64,000 nucleotides of DNA, from positions 3,224,001-3,288,000 of the forward strand of contig NZ_CP017774.1 of NCBI RefSeq assembly GCF_001857965.1, read 5' to 3'. The position numbers were made by a program, and so were the translations under genes. Every line of letters starts with the position of its first letter. The stretch's first letter is position 1. Positions 7,925-17,678 of the stretch are shown here, one piece after another. The notes beneath the pieces were generated by a model, which had not been told where the DNA came from, did not search any database, and saw only the letters and a list, made by a program, of their open reading frames with translations. The DNA comes from Flavobacterium commune (GTDB lineage: Bacteria > Bacteroidota > Bacteroidia > Flavobacteriales > Flavobacteriaceae).

Positions 7925-10900
7925 TCATTTGTATTCAATAACATCGCTAAAAATCTGTAAATCGGATACCTTATTATCTCTATGAAATTTTCTACTGTAA
8001 TCTATATCTTTAAATCTTACATTGCGCTCACCCCAAATCCCCCAAATGAGTTTGTAATCATTCTCCAAAAGAAACTTATCCAGTAAATCTTTTCTTAAGT
8101 AGGTAAATCTGTGATTGTTGTTATAATTTTTTTTATAGAATAAGTTGTGAGAAGCTAAATTCCCTTTATCATCAAAAAGGTCAAAAGTTTGAGGTTTATT
8201 AATTAAATTTAATGAATTTGCCAGCTCTTTTGAAATAACTGTTTCATGACCAGCCTGATTTAATTCACTATGATTACTTTCCCAACTGTAATCCATAACA
8301 GGTAATAGTACTTCATATTCATCATAGGTTACTGAATCTATCTCAATGAATTCTGGATATGAATATTTTATTTTGTTTTTATCAAAAACGGGTCTGGCAA
8401 AATATCCTGGATCTCCTTTTTTAACTTTAACTGTTTTTCTGTTTGCTTCAAAACTTATTATACAAGAATTATCGGCTACAGATTCCCTGATACAATATAG
8501 TTCACCTGCAAAAGAGTAGTAATTACTTCTTGGGTCGGGTAAAAAGCGGCCACCTATATCTTTCTTTTTTATAAGCAGTTTTTTTAGTTCTTCATATTTA
8601 TCATTTTTAACTAACAATCCTCTGATAAATACAAAAACTTCGCGGTTAATTTTTTTTCTTTCCTGTACTATAAACCCATCTAAACATATCCAACTTTCAT
8701 CATGACCTTTTAGTTTATCTATTTTTAGATATTCGTTAATGTCCGGTTTACCTCCATTGATATACCATTCTAACAACGACTGCTTTGAATCACCGAGATA
8801 ATCTTTTAAAACAAATTTTTTGTTTTTAGCACGCTCAGGGAAACTTGGATCTATATCCGCATCTGAAAAGCGGAATCTATCCCAATCATCTTCTATCAGT
8901 TTATTGTCAATCCTTAATCCAGCTATTTCAAAATAAGCAATCCATGAATATTTCTTCCCATATCTCTCAGTATGCGCTTGTTCCGTTCTAGAACGATAAC
9001 TTTCAGATCTTATCCTACCATCAATTTCATTGAATTGTGCTTCATTCCATCCTAATTCATAAATTCTGGCATATATCTGTCTTCTAACTTTTTTCTTCTC
9101 TGGTGGGTCAGAATAGGAATGCCCTCCTTCTACAATTCTGCCGATAGTATAATTACTAAAATCCATACTGATAGGTTCTGAAAAAATACCTTCTTTCTTT
9201 TCATAATCAAATTCATTAGGATTTCGATTACCACCTATTGTGAATGGAGCAGTTGTAAGTAATATTTCTTCGGGTTTCAATAAATCATTATGGTGTAATA
9301 ATCCAATTTCAATAATTTTTGAAGCATAATCCCTAGCCAGAATATGAGTTGTCGCAAAAGGAGCCTCGTTTTTAAAGATTAATTCAAATAAACATAATAC
9401 AATTTTTGGTAATAATTTTTTTTTGAAATTTTCATCATTATTGTGTTTGGCCATTACAACTCCATATAATGCAGCTAATGTCCTTTCCCAAATGTAAGGG
9501 TCATTGACAGACAATGAATACTTAACTAGTTCTAAATACTCATTGGAAAACTTCCTGCCATAATAATACAATGCTCTAGTTGATAGATCTCTAAATTCTC
9601 TATTAGTTGAGGTTAAAAACCACATTGTCTTTTTGGCTGCCAGATGAATTTTATCTGTTCTTAATTTTCTTTTAGATTTACTTGCCTCTTCAAAGCCTAT
9701 TAAGAAATTCCGATATTTCTTATCGTATATATAATTGTTAGATCTTATATGTTCTGTCCAACTTAAATCTCTCTCAGAAACTTTCATGTTGAACAATAAA
9801 TCGGATAATAAATTTATGTTTAAAGGATTTTGACTATCCAAATCAGTGTTTTTAAATAAACTATAAATAAGATTATGTTTGCTAACATCTTTGAAGTTTT
9901 CTTTGATAATATTAATTGTAATAGACTTATTATCAATAATCTTTTTTTGATTTACTTCGAAAATAGATTTTAATAAATAATCGTTTAAAGTTTCATTCTT
10001 GATAGATGAATAAAAATTTAATCCAAATTTTTTGATTGCCAATACACAAAAACTCCTCAGTATATCATTAAATAGTGGGTGACATGTTTTTCTATTTAAA
10101 AGTTCATTTTTAAATTTTGTTGATTTGATTATGGTATTTAGTTTTTCTTCAGAATCAATTGATTTGAATAGGTTTTTTGCAATTAAATAACCACTTAATA
10201 GGTCATAAGTAAAGGTTATAACCTCCACATTATTCCAATCTCTGAAAATTAATAAATCTTCTTTTTCAAAAACCAGAAACTCTTCTTGGTCAAATATATT
10301 ATGAATTGCATATTCAAAATCAATTTCCCTTGAGCTATTTTCCCAAAGAGATTTAGAAATTTTTTCAAGAATATTAATGGTGAAATTTTTATTGAATCGG
10401 AGTTCTTTTCCTAGTTTTTCGCTAATATTTTCATTGCATTTTATTAAATATTCTTCAAAAACATCAAACAAGTCCTCATTTTGGAATGAAACGGATTTAC
10501 CTTGTTTTGTCTCGCAAAATATTTTTAGATAAAGCGGCTCGGAAAAAGCATTTACAGCTTCGGAAGAATGAATAAGAGTTATATTGTAATATTTAAAGTA
10601 TTTATCCATTGCTTCATTGAGATTGTAATTGGTAAATCCATTGATCCTAATCAGCTTGGCATAGTTGCATGAATCATAATTAAAATAATCTTTAGGGAAT
10701 AATTCTTTTTTGTAGGACGTCCTAAAAGTAGTGATAAAGAGTATATTGGGATATTTTGCATTTATCTCGTTTATTAATTCTTCTAAATTATCCCCCCAAA
10801 CAAATTTCCATTTTACAGCTTCATTAAGTCCATCAATTAGCAATATTGCTTTGGTCTTTTTAATTCTTCCGGCAATATCTAAAACACTGAGAAAATCACT

Positions 10901-12196
10901 TATTGTCCAATCTGTTGGCAAATCTAAAATACTTCTCAATTGTTCCTTTAAAGGTAAATCGGATTTGAAACTTTTGCCAAAAACAAAGACAGCTGGTTTA
11001 TTCTTATCTAACTGTTTTTTTACAATATCAACAGAGATATGTGTTTTACCTTTTGAAGCATTACCGTTAATATGAACTTCATTAGATTTTAAAGTGATTA
11101 ATTCTTCAAAAGTACCCAAGAAATAATCATAATTTCTGAGTGTAAAATAAGGTCCAAGTAATGTTTCTCTACATTTCTTAATTTTATCTTTCGAAGATTC
11201 ATTTTTTTCTAATTCTTCATTATCCCAGTGAATTGATTTAAGTTTTTCAGAATTTTTATATGACATGTAGGCTTCATAAAAGTCTCTGTAGCGATTTTTA
11301 TAATCTTCAATTTTTGTTTCTAGAGAGACTGATAATTTGTAATTATCAGCCAAAAAATGAGATTTTATATCATTAAGTAACTTTGCTCCATCATTAACTA
11401 TAGTATCATATTTATTTTCAAATATAAATGATTTTATTTCCTGATAAATCTCGTTAAACTCAAATTTGTTTTCTTCATTTCTGATCCTATTTATCTCTCC
11501 ATTGAATTCTTTTTGAAAGTGATAAATTCCAATATTGTCTTCATTTTTTTCTATCAAATTAACTAATTCTTTACCTCCTAAACGGCTTGTTATAAAATCA
11601 TCAACTTCACCTTTGACATGTAAGGAATCTAGATATTTTGATTTAATAACATTGGAGTTATAAATTAATTCAAACTTTTCTTTGAACCAGTTTTCATCTA
11701 AAATCTTATCAGAAAAAAAGAATTTATATATACTTGGATGCTTTCTTAAAAGATTTAATATTATGCTATCTCCCCAATGATCAATAATAATGTTACTACT
11801 GGTTGGTAAAACTATAAATCCATTGTGTTTTAGATTACCAACCCCATCAAACCATTTTTTTTCTTCATTAGTCAATGAATTTTTAGAACAAAGAATCCAT
11901 CGTTTTAATTTATTTCCATGTTTATTGTAAGCAGTATGTAGCGATTTTTTTATCTGTTCTTTTCTCCCTCCTTCGTCAAATCTTCCAAAAAATTTACATT
12001 GCCAACCCCAAATATCCCCGTTAGTTAATTCTAAGTAAAATTCGACTCCATCGCCACCGCCGCTATCATCAATACGGTTAAATCTACCTTCATTTTTATA
12101 TTCTTCTAGACATATTTGAAAGCACAATTCTTCAAAGCTTTTGTTTTGAGTTGAATTGTAAGGTTTTAATTTATCCCAAGAAATTATATCAATCAT
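7925..12196 (-). CDS. Avs-like STAND NTPase with N-terminal PD-(D/E)xK nuclease
   Basis: Using ATG at 12196 the protein has 1423 residues; an in-frame ATG at 12283 would add a hydrophobic, low-complexity leader that does not look like domain sequence. Residues 20-70 show a restriction-endonuclease-like core: FEELC, then DSGGGDGVEF (D49) and WQCKFF (Q66, K68), i.e. a D-(Q)xK nuclease of the Mrr/Cap4 type. A P-loop GNASKGKTH (378-386, K384) and Walker B ILLIDGLNEA (451-460) follow, the DG-x-NEA pattern of STAND NTPases. The remaining roughly 900 residues are helical with no catalytic motif and would be the sensor/repeat part. This order (nuclease, STAND NTPase, large C-terminal sensor) is that of Avs antiviral proteins, which recognise phage proteins, oligomerise and cut DNA. 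It is transcribed alone, with 99 nt to the next operon. Confidence 0.8.
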   Translation of the reverse strand: MIDIISWDKLKPYNSTQNKSFEELCFQICLEEYKNEGRFNRIDDSGGGDGVEFYLELTNGDIWGWQCKFFGRFDEGGRKEQIKKSLHTAYNKHGNKLKRWILCSKNSLTNEEKKWFDGVGNLKHNGFIVLPTSSNIIIDHWGDSIILNLLRKHPSIYKFFFSDKILDENWFKEKFELIYNSNVIKSKYLDSLHVKGEVDDFITSRLGGKELVNLIEKNEDNIGIYHFQKEFNGEINRIRNEENKFEFNEIYQEIKSFIFENKYDTIVNDGAKLLNDIKSHFLADNYKLSVSLETKIEDYKNRYRDFYEAYMSYKNSEKLKSIHWDNEELEKNESSKDKIKKCRETLLGPYFTLRNYDYFLGTFEELITLKSNEVHINGNASKGKTHISVDIVKKQLDKNKPAVFVFGKSFKSDLPLKEQLRSILDLPTDWTISDFLSVLDIAGRIKKTKAILLIDGLNEAVKWKFVWGDNLEELINEINAKYPNILFITTFRTSYKKELFPKDYFNYDSCNYAKLIRINGFTNYNLNEAMDKYFKYYNITLIHSSEAVNAFSEPLYLKIFCETKQGKSVSFQNEDLFDVFEEYLIKCNENISEKLGKELRFNKNFTINILEKISKSLWENSSREIDFEYAIHNIFDQEEFLVFEKEDLLIFRDWNNVEVITFTYDLLSGYLIAKNLFKSIDSEEKLNTIIKSTKFKNELLNRKTCHPLFNDILRSFCVLAIKKFGLNFYSSIKNETLNDYLLKSIFEVNQKKIIDNKSITINIIKENFKDVSKHNLIYSLFKNTDLDSQNPLNINLLSDLLFNMKVSERDLSWTEHIRSNNYIYDKKYRNFLIGFEEASKSKRKLRTDKIHLAAKKTMWFLTSTNREFRDLSTRALYYYGRKFSNEYLELVKYSLSVNDPYIWERTLAALYGVVMAKHNNDENFKKKLLPKIVLCLFELIFKNEAPFATTHILARDYASKIIEIGLLHHNDLLKPEEILLTTAPFTIGGNRNPNEFDYEKKEGIFSEPISMDFSNYTIGRIVEGGHSYSDPPEKKKVRRQIYARIYELGWNEAQFNEIDGRIRSESYRSRTEQAHTERYGKKYSWIAYFEIAGLRIDNKLIEDDWDRFRFSDADIDPSFPERAKNKKFVLKDYLGDSKQSLLEWYINGGKPDINEYLKIDKLKGHDESWICLDGFIVQERKKINREVFVFIRGLLVKNDKYEELKKLLIKKKDIGGRFLPDPRSNYYSFAGELYCIRESVADNSCIISFEANRKTVKVKKGDPGYFARPVFDKNKIKYSYPEFIEIDSVTYDEYEVLLPVMDYSWESNHSELNQAGHETVISKELANSLNLINKPQTFDLFDDKGNLASHNLFYKKNYNNNHRFTYLRKDLLDKFLLENDYKLIWGIWGERNVRFKDIDYSRKFHRDNKVSDLQIFSDVIEYK

Positions 12197-12957
12197 ATTT
12201 AAATATATATATGCTAAAATTAGAAATAATTTTAATTTTTTGTCATAATTTGATTTCATTTTTAAATCTTTAATTATCATCATAATAAAAGATTATTGTC
12301 TTTTATATAACTGTTCAAGGTGTACAATTCGATTATATCATCTTGATTATTCTATAATTTAATTTGTTTGGATTTTCTAATGGGATGAAATACAATTCGT
12401 TTATTCGTAAAATGATGCCGTAATATTGTATTGGCTTATCGGTGTTGTTTTTTCCAACTTTCTATTACTAGAGGCTAAATAGGTAAGGGGGTAGTGATGA
12501 TTAACTCTATCCCTTTTGTTTTGTTCTTGATAATAATTTTAACCCTGTTTACATAAGCAGTTTCAAATTTCTGTTGTTCAAAAAAGAGCTAAGCTTTTAA
12601 GCGTTGCTTTTACATATCAAATTAATCTTTGTAAGACTAAAAGTTGCTTGTTATCTCTTATTATCAATCTTTTTAATGATAACAAAAAATATTTTTTGTA
12701 CTATTTTATGCCCATTTGTAAGGGCTTTGAATGTTTTTTTAGAGTATTAAGTAAGAAAATACAGGACGGTACAGGATACTCATTATTTTCCAAAATAATA
12801 TTTTTAACAAGTTAAGATTTATGTTTTAAATATGTTATAAAATTTTAGTTCTTACAAAAAATATACTAAAAAAAACAAATATGTTTAAAACTGGATTTCA
12901 TTTTAAGTTTATGAAAAATAATTTTAAAGCATTAATAAAAGAGTTTCTTAATTAAAT
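12197..12957. other. 760-bp gene-free region between divergent blocks
   Basis: No substantial reading frame is visible. It separates the minus-strand defence genes from the plus-strand peptide/efflux block. An imperfect hairpin (arms 12485-12494 and 12507-12515, AAGGGGGTAG with CTATCCCTT) is followed by T-rich sequence and might be a terminator. A 24-codon frame (ATG 12881, TAA 12953-12955) ends 2 nt before the next gene start at 12958 and could be a leader peptide, but has no other support. A short direct repeat of ACAGGA lies near 12762 and 12772. I found no good TAnnTTTG promoter box here. Confidence 0.4.
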
Positions 12958-14916
12958 ATGACTAAACAAAGATTACTATACATTTTTATTTTAAGTGGTT
13001 TGATGTTCAGTTGTAATAATGATGCAACAGATAAACAACCTGATTATTGGCTTAGCAAAAGCAGTAATGAATTTCCTAAAGATTCTTCTTACTTAGAAAG
13101 AGCGACTGTACTTTCCGGAAATATGAAATCCTTATTAAATTTTGTGGGTACTTTAGATGGTATCAAACGTAAAAATACTATCTTGACTAAAGAAAATTTA
13201 GATTCTATTGCTAATTTGCTTGCTAAATCATTTAAAATATCTGAAAATGAAAAGCCTTATTTGATTTTAGATAAAAAATATATCACCAAGGCAAAAATAT
13301 TACACAACAATCAACTTGCCTATAAAGGCTTACTTGAATCGAATTGGAAGAATACCGTAAGTTTTAAAGACTATCAAGAATATATATTGCCTTATAAATT
13401 GACTAACGAAATTTATGATAGCTGGAGGGACAGTCTTTATTTGTCGCATCAAAAACTTATAGTATCAAGTCCTGTTTTAAAGAACTTGGATTCGCTATAC
13501 AAATTTCACACTAGTAAAACTTATAATTCTTTAAGTTCGAAAGTTTCTATGCGAATGCTTTTTCCATCAGAAGAAAATTATTCATGGATGAATCTAACAA
13601 AAGAAGGGGATTGCGTTTCAAGATGCCGATATGCTATTTATCATTTACGAGCTGCCGGCGTTCCAGCTACCTATGATTATATTCCTAATTGGGGTAACAG
13701 ACCTTTTTCAAGACATGCCTATGTTGGTTTAGCTAATAAAGAGAATCAGGTACCTAAATTATTGGAAAATAATAACGACCCTAAAAATATGGTGGATAAT
13801 TTGAATGCGGCGATGAGTCCTAAGAAAATGAAAATTTTTAAGACAAAAGAATTGCCTAAAGGTTTGTATGTAGAGTATGAGAAAACTATACCTAAAATTT
13901 ACAGACAAACCTGGACAACACAAGCTGAAATGAAAGGTTTGCTATCAAAAATGCCTAGTGAAGAGCTTTTTAGAGATTTAATAAAACCAAATATGATTGA
14001 TGTTACAGCGCAGTACCTACAAACTACTATTGTTACAACGAATAAAAGCTTATTTGAGAATAAGAGTATGGCTTATCTCGCCACCTTTGATACCAATGAT
14101 TGGACTCCTGTTGCTTTTACGACTTTTAATTGGTACGGTAAAGCAACATTTAAAGATGTGGGTAAAAACATAGTGTATTTACCAATGACCTATAATGGAA
14201 CATTAAACGCTTATGAGAATCCTTTTATATTAGATAATTCAGGAATTAAAAAAGAGTTGATTTGTAATAAGGATAAAAGAATCAGTATGAAGCTTATTCG
14301 AAAGTTTCCTTTGTTTTCTTATACTGCCGCACATAGTGAAGATTTAAAAGAATGCCGAATTGAAGGAGCCAATGATCCTGATTTTAAAGATGCAAAGCTT
14401 TTACATGTTGTTAATGGCTTGGTGTTTAGTACAAAACAAGTTGATTTTAAAAAGCCTGATAGTTTTCGATACATAAAAATGGTAGCCCCTGAAGGTGGAA
14501 AATTACGATTAGCCGAAATAGAATGCTTTTCTAATAATAATGGAGCTTTAAAAAAAGTTGAAGATGTCAATTATTTAAAAGGAATTCTTGAAGGACAAAA
14601 AGGAAATGCATTTGATGGGGATTTCTCTAATTATCTTGTTGGTGGAGGTGTTAAGTTGGATTTTGGTACGTCTGTACCCATATCCAAGATTCGTTATACT
14701 CCCATGAATGACTCCAATTATGTTATTCCTAATTATGAATACGAATTGTTTTATTGGGATAATGGATGGGTATCAGCGGGGAAAAAAATAGCTGATAATG
14801 ATTACATAAATTATTCGAATATACCATCCGGGACTATATATTGGTTGCGATGTTTGACAGCTGGGAAGGAAGAACGAATTTTTACTTATGAGAATGGGGT
14901 ACAGATTTGGTGGTAG
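12958..14916 (+). CDS. transglutaminase-like lipoprotein with discoidin-like C terminus
   Basis: This 652-residue protein starts with a lipoprotein signal peptide (lipobox LMFSC, Cys at about 19), so it should be anchored in the outer or inner membrane facing the periplasm or surface. A transglutaminase/papain-like core is seen around 215-260: EGDCVSRCR with candidate nucleophile C219, the typical RAAGVPATYDY strand, and SRHAYVGL with H253. The last 150 residues (IRYTPMNDSNYVIPNYEYELFYWDNG) resemble a discoidin/F5-8C carbohydrate-binding domain. Such proteins act on peptides as proteases, or as cross-linking or amidating enzymes. It is the first gene of the plus-strand block containing a small secreted peptide, so a role in processing that peptide or the cell envelope is plausible but unproven. 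Confidence 0.7.
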   Translation: MTKQRLLYIFILSGLMFSCNNDATDKQPDYWLSKSSNEFPKDSSYLERATVLSGNMKSLLNFVGTLDGIKRKNTILTKENLDSIANLLAKSFKISENEKPYLILDKKYITKAKILHNNQLAYKGLLESNWKNTVSFKDYQEYILPYKLTNEIYDSWRDSLYLSHQKLIVSSPVLKNLDSLYKFHTSKTYNSLSSKVSMRMLFPSEENYSWMNLTKEGDCVSRCRYAIYHLRAAGVPATYDYIPNWGNRPFSRHAYVGLANKENQVPKLLENNNDPKNMVDNLNAAMSPKKMKIFKTKELPKGLYVEYEKTIPKIYRQTWTTQAEMKGLLSKMPSEELFRDLIKPNMIDVTAQYLQTTIVTTNKSLFENKSMAYLATFDTNDWTPVAFTTFNWYGKATFKDVGKNIVYLPMTYNGTLNAYENPFILDNSGIKKELICNKDKRISMKLIRKFPLFSYTAAHSEDLKECRIEGANDPDFKDAKLLHVVNGLVFSTKQVDFKKPDSFRYIKMVAPEGGKLRLAEIECFSNNNGALKKVEDVNYLKGILEGQKGNAFDGDFSNYLVGGGVKLDFGTSVPISKIRYTPMNDSNYVIPNYEYELFYWDNGWVSAGKKIADNDYINYSNIPSGTIYWLRCLTAGKEERIFTYENGVQIWW

Positions 14917-15085
14917 AATAGTAAGTAAAATACTGTCTTTTTTTTAAACCATATAAGCCATATAGGTTTTTAGGTTTAATCTATTTATTTGGTAAGAAAT
15001 AGAGACTTAAGTTCATATAAGAGCTTGGTTAATAACTAAATAAAAATAATTACTTATATAGAAAAATTTTAAAGTTAGATACAAA

Positions 15086-16984
15086 ATGAATAAATTAAAA
15101 ACAACATCATCGATGCTTCTTAGTGTTTCAAGAGTACTTCTTGTTGTTTTTGTTACTATACTTATTTTGGTTATACCTCAGCTGAATTTTTCAGAATATG
15201 TATTGCCTACTATTACGAGTAAGATGATTTATTTTCTTTATGGTTGTATGATTATTTGTGGTATTTACACTTTAAAAATTGTTTTTTCTAAAGAAATAAA
15301 ATTCTCTATTTCTAAAATTGATATTGCGCTTTTTGTATTGGTGTTTTATATCACTTTGAACCGCTATTTTATTCAATCACAATATGGATTTTCCATTCGT
15401 TATGTAGAATTATTGGGACTTAGTTTCTTTTATGTTGTGTTGAGAACTATTGCTATTAAAAATTATTCTTGGTTATTGTTGTCTGTAGTCGTTTCTGGAG
15501 TAATCCAAGCCGTGTATGGTAATCTTCAACTACTAGGATATTATGATTCCAACCATTCGTTGTTTAAAATGACGGGCAGTTTTTTTAATCCTGGACCTTA
15601 TGCCGGTTTTTTGGTTTGTGTTTGGACTATTGCTTTAGGAATGTATCTGTTTAAAGATGATATAATAATGCAAGTACAATCACATAAAAAAAACAACTCT
15701 CTATTTTTAAACGACCTTGTTAAATTCGTTTTTGAATACATTCCTTTATTAGGAGTTATCAGTATGGCTATTGTATTTCCTTCTTTACAATCCAGAGCTT
15801 CCTGGATAGCAGCTACAGTAAGTAGCTTAGTTTTGTTAGAGTTAAAGTATCATTTTTTTAAAATAGTATTTAAAATAGTAACTAGCCGTTTTCAAAAAAT
15901 GGCTGTTATTTCAATCCTCATCATTATTTTCATTATTGGACTTTTTAGTTTGTATCATTATAAAAAGGCTTCTTCAGATGGACGTGTTTTTATTTGGAAA
16001 GTGACCACTGAAATGATTGCTGATAATCCTGTTTTTGGTGTGGGTTTTGACAGATTCAAAACTTATTATATGAATTATCAAGCTAATTATTTTGCTAAAA
16101 ATGGCGAAACCACAGAATCATTAGTAGCAGATAATGTTTATTATGCTTTTAATGAGGGGGTGCAGTTTGTATCCGAAAATGGTTTGATTGGATTAGTGTT
16201 ATTGTTTTTTGTACTGTATATTTTGTTTCAAACAAAATCAAATAAAGAGGATCAAGCAATATCTATAATAGCCAAAACGGCACTACTTACTATTGGAATT
16301 TTTGGCTGTTTATCCTATCCTATGCAAATTCTCCCCATAAAAATTATACTCATCATGGCTTTGGCTTTATTAGCCTGTTTGGATTTAAATGTTTTTGAAC
16401 TTAAACTGTCACAAAATAATATGCCATTAAGTTTATATAAAACCATGTTTTTATTGTTTAACATTATTCTTACTATTAATCAAAGTATTTACATCAATAC
16501 ACTCGATAAAGGTTTTAAAACATGGCAAGCAGCTGCATTACCTTTCGAGAGTTATGAAACTGTTTTAAAAGATTATAAAACAGCATATCCTATTTTTAAA
16601 AATGAAGGTGATTTTTTAATGAGCTATGGGAAAACATTGTCTTTGGCAGGAAAAAATACCCAAGCTATCACAATCTTAGAAGAAGCTAAACAGTATTTGA
16701 ATACTACTGTTATACAAACGGCTTTAGGAGATGCCTATAAAGGAGCAAAACAATACAAGAAAGCTGAAACAGCATACCAGAAGGCTTACAATATGTGTCC
16801 TTCTAAATTTTACCCCATGTATTTATTGGTGAAATTATACGATGAAACTGATAATAAAAAACAGGTGTTAATAATGGCAAATAATATACTCAACAAGGGA
16901 GTCAAAATTCCCTCAACAGCTATTAAAGAAATACGAGAAGAAATAAATCAGATTTTGATAAAATATAAAAATCCTCTGGATTAA
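15086..16984 (+). CDS. O-antigen ligase-like (Wzy_C) membrane protein with C-terminal TPRs
   Basis: The 632-residue protein has about ten to twelve hydrophobic segments in residues 15-470 and a Wzy_C-type region: TGSFFNPGPYAGFLV, a periplasmic loop with GVGFDRFKTYY, then FNEGVQFVSENGLIGL. That region is shared by O-antigen ligases, polymerases and PglL-type protein O-glycosyltransferases. Residues about 480-632 carry two or three tetratricopeptide-like repeats (AITILEEAKQY, KAETAYQKAYNMCP). The usual HN of the ligase loop reads FN here. In Bacteroidota, such genes often lie beside small NVEALA-like peptides, as here (262 bp away). The acceptor could be lipid A, a glycan or a protein. A terminator-like hairpin follows at 17069. 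Confidence 0.7.
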   Translation: MNKLKTTSSMLLSVSRVLLVVFVTILILVIPQLNFSEYVLPTITSKMIYFLYGCMIICGIYTLKIVFSKEIKFSISKIDIALFVLVFYITLNRYFIQSQYGFSIRYVELLGLSFFYVVLRTIAIKNYSWLLLSVVVSGVIQAVYGNLQLLGYYDSNHSLFKMTGSFFNPGPYAGFLVCVWTIALGMYLFKDDIIMQVQSHKKNNSLFLNDLVKFVFEYIPLLGVISMAIVFPSLQSRASWIAATVSSLVLLELKYHFFKIVFKIVTSRFQKMAVISILIIIFIIGLFSLYHYKKASSDGRVFIWKVTTEMIADNPVFGVGFDRFKTYYMNYQANYFAKNGETTESLVADNVYYAFNEGVQFVSENGLIGLVLLFFVLYILFQTKSNKEDQAISIIAKTALLTIGIFGCLSYPMQILPIKIILIMALALLACLDLNVFELKLSQNNMPLSLYKTMFLLFNIILTINQSIYINTLDKGFKTWQAAALPFESYETVLKDYKTAYPIFKNEGDFLMSYGKTLSLAGKNTQAITILEEAKQYLNTTVIQTALGDAYKGAKQYKKAETAYQKAYNMCPSKFYPMYLLVKLYDETDNKKQVLIMANNILNKGVKIPSTAIKEIREEINQILIKYKNPLD

Positions 16985-17068
16985 AAAAGTTAAAACAGCT
17001 TCGAAATGTATAACTATTAAATTGAAAGCCTATGTAATATAAACTAACAGTATCCAGAGGAAAGATTT

Positions 17069-17100
17069 ATTCTGTGATTAACAGAGAATTTTTGTTTTTT
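17069..17100 (+). terminator. probable intrinsic terminator after the ligase-like gene
   Basis: Arms ATTCTGTG (17069-17076) and CAGAGAAT (17082-17089) pair with one mismatch around a 5-nt loop and run into a T-rich tract to 17100. It separates the ligase-like gene from the peptide gene, implying the peptide has its own promoter. Confidence 0.55.
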
Positions 17101-17202
17101 AAGACGTATCATCTTTACAACTCTTTTACTATTTCAAAAAGTTGTTATGTTCTGTAAAGTAGCATACCTGTTCAGACTTTACAAAGTTATTAATAATTTA
17201 TG

Positions 17203-17223
17203 ATAAGGATATGGTATCCTTAT
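17203..17223 (+). promoter_or_regulatory. perfect palindrome in the leader of the peptide gene
   Basis: ATAAGGATA and TATCCTTAT form perfect 9-bp arms around TGG, ending 23 nt before the ATG at 17247. It may be an operator for a dimeric regulator or a 5' mRNA hairpin that stabilises the message. No TAnnTTTG box is evident nearby. Confidence 0.45.
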
Positions 17224-17246
17224 AAACCATTTAAAAAATTTATAAA

Positions 17247-17588
17247 ATGAAAAAAATATTAGGAATTTTAGGAATCTCAATGATTATCGCAGTTAGTTTT
17301 TTTAATATGTCATCAGTAGTTGATGCAAATCAGAATGTGGACTTAGCTTCAATATTACAAAATGCGAATGCTGATTCAGAAAATGGTGCTTATATATATC
17401 ATTCTAGTATGACAGGGAATTATGATATTAACGAAGTATATTGGACTTTTGACATAAATAAAAATAAATATGTTGAATGTAAAGTTACAGGCAAAGTGGC
17501 AGTAACAACTTGCCATGGTACTGGTACGAAATACTGTGAAGAAAAAGAAGAAATTTGGAACTACAATGATTCTTGTAGTAACATTTAA
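17247..17588 (+). CDS. NVEALA-like secreted small protein
   Basis: This 113-residue protein has a short positive start (MKKILG), a hydrophobic segment to about residue 24, then a conserved-looking stretch NVDLASILQNANADSENG (residues 30-47). That stretch resembles the pattern of Bacteroidota NVEALA proteins (DLA...NVEALA..ENG). The mature part is polar and has four cysteines (in VECK, TTCH, KYCE, DSCS), enough for two disulfides. NVEALA proteins are small exported polypeptides of unknown function. They are often found beside 6-bladed propeller lipoproteins, and one follows here. The gene is isolated by a terminator upstream and a strong hairpin downstream, suggesting high and separate expression. 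Function is not known. Confidence 0.65.
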   Translation: MKKILGILGISMIIAVSFFNMSSVVDANQNVDLASILQNANADSENGAYIYHSSMTGNYDINEVYWTFDINKNKYVECKVTGKVAVTTCHGTGTKYCEEKEEIWNYNDSCSNI

Positions 17589-17612
17589 TAATATTAATAG
17601 TTGAATTAATCA

Positions 17613-17653
17613 AAAGTTTAATCTAATGTTCTCTGAATATTAGATTAAACTTT
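17613..17653 (+). terminator. long perfect hairpin after the peptide gene
   Basis: AAAGTTTAATCTAAT (17613-17627) and ATTAGATTAAACTTT (17639-17653) are perfect 15-bp arms around an 11-nt loop. There is no long T run afterwards, so it may act as a partial terminator or 3' stabiliser. That would leave the peptide message more abundant than the downstream operon. The next start codon is 25 nt later. Confidence 0.65.
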
Positions 17654-17678
17654 ATAAAAACTAACTAAATTATAAATA

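Noticed and set aside
10731..11075. Plus-strand frame of 114 residues opposite the STAND protein
   Set aside because: Antisense shadow of the P-loop region of the nuclease-NTPase gene.
12881..12955. 24-codon frame just upstream of the transglutaminase-like gene
   Set aside because: Too short, low complexity, no start-site evidence; mentioned only as a possible leader.
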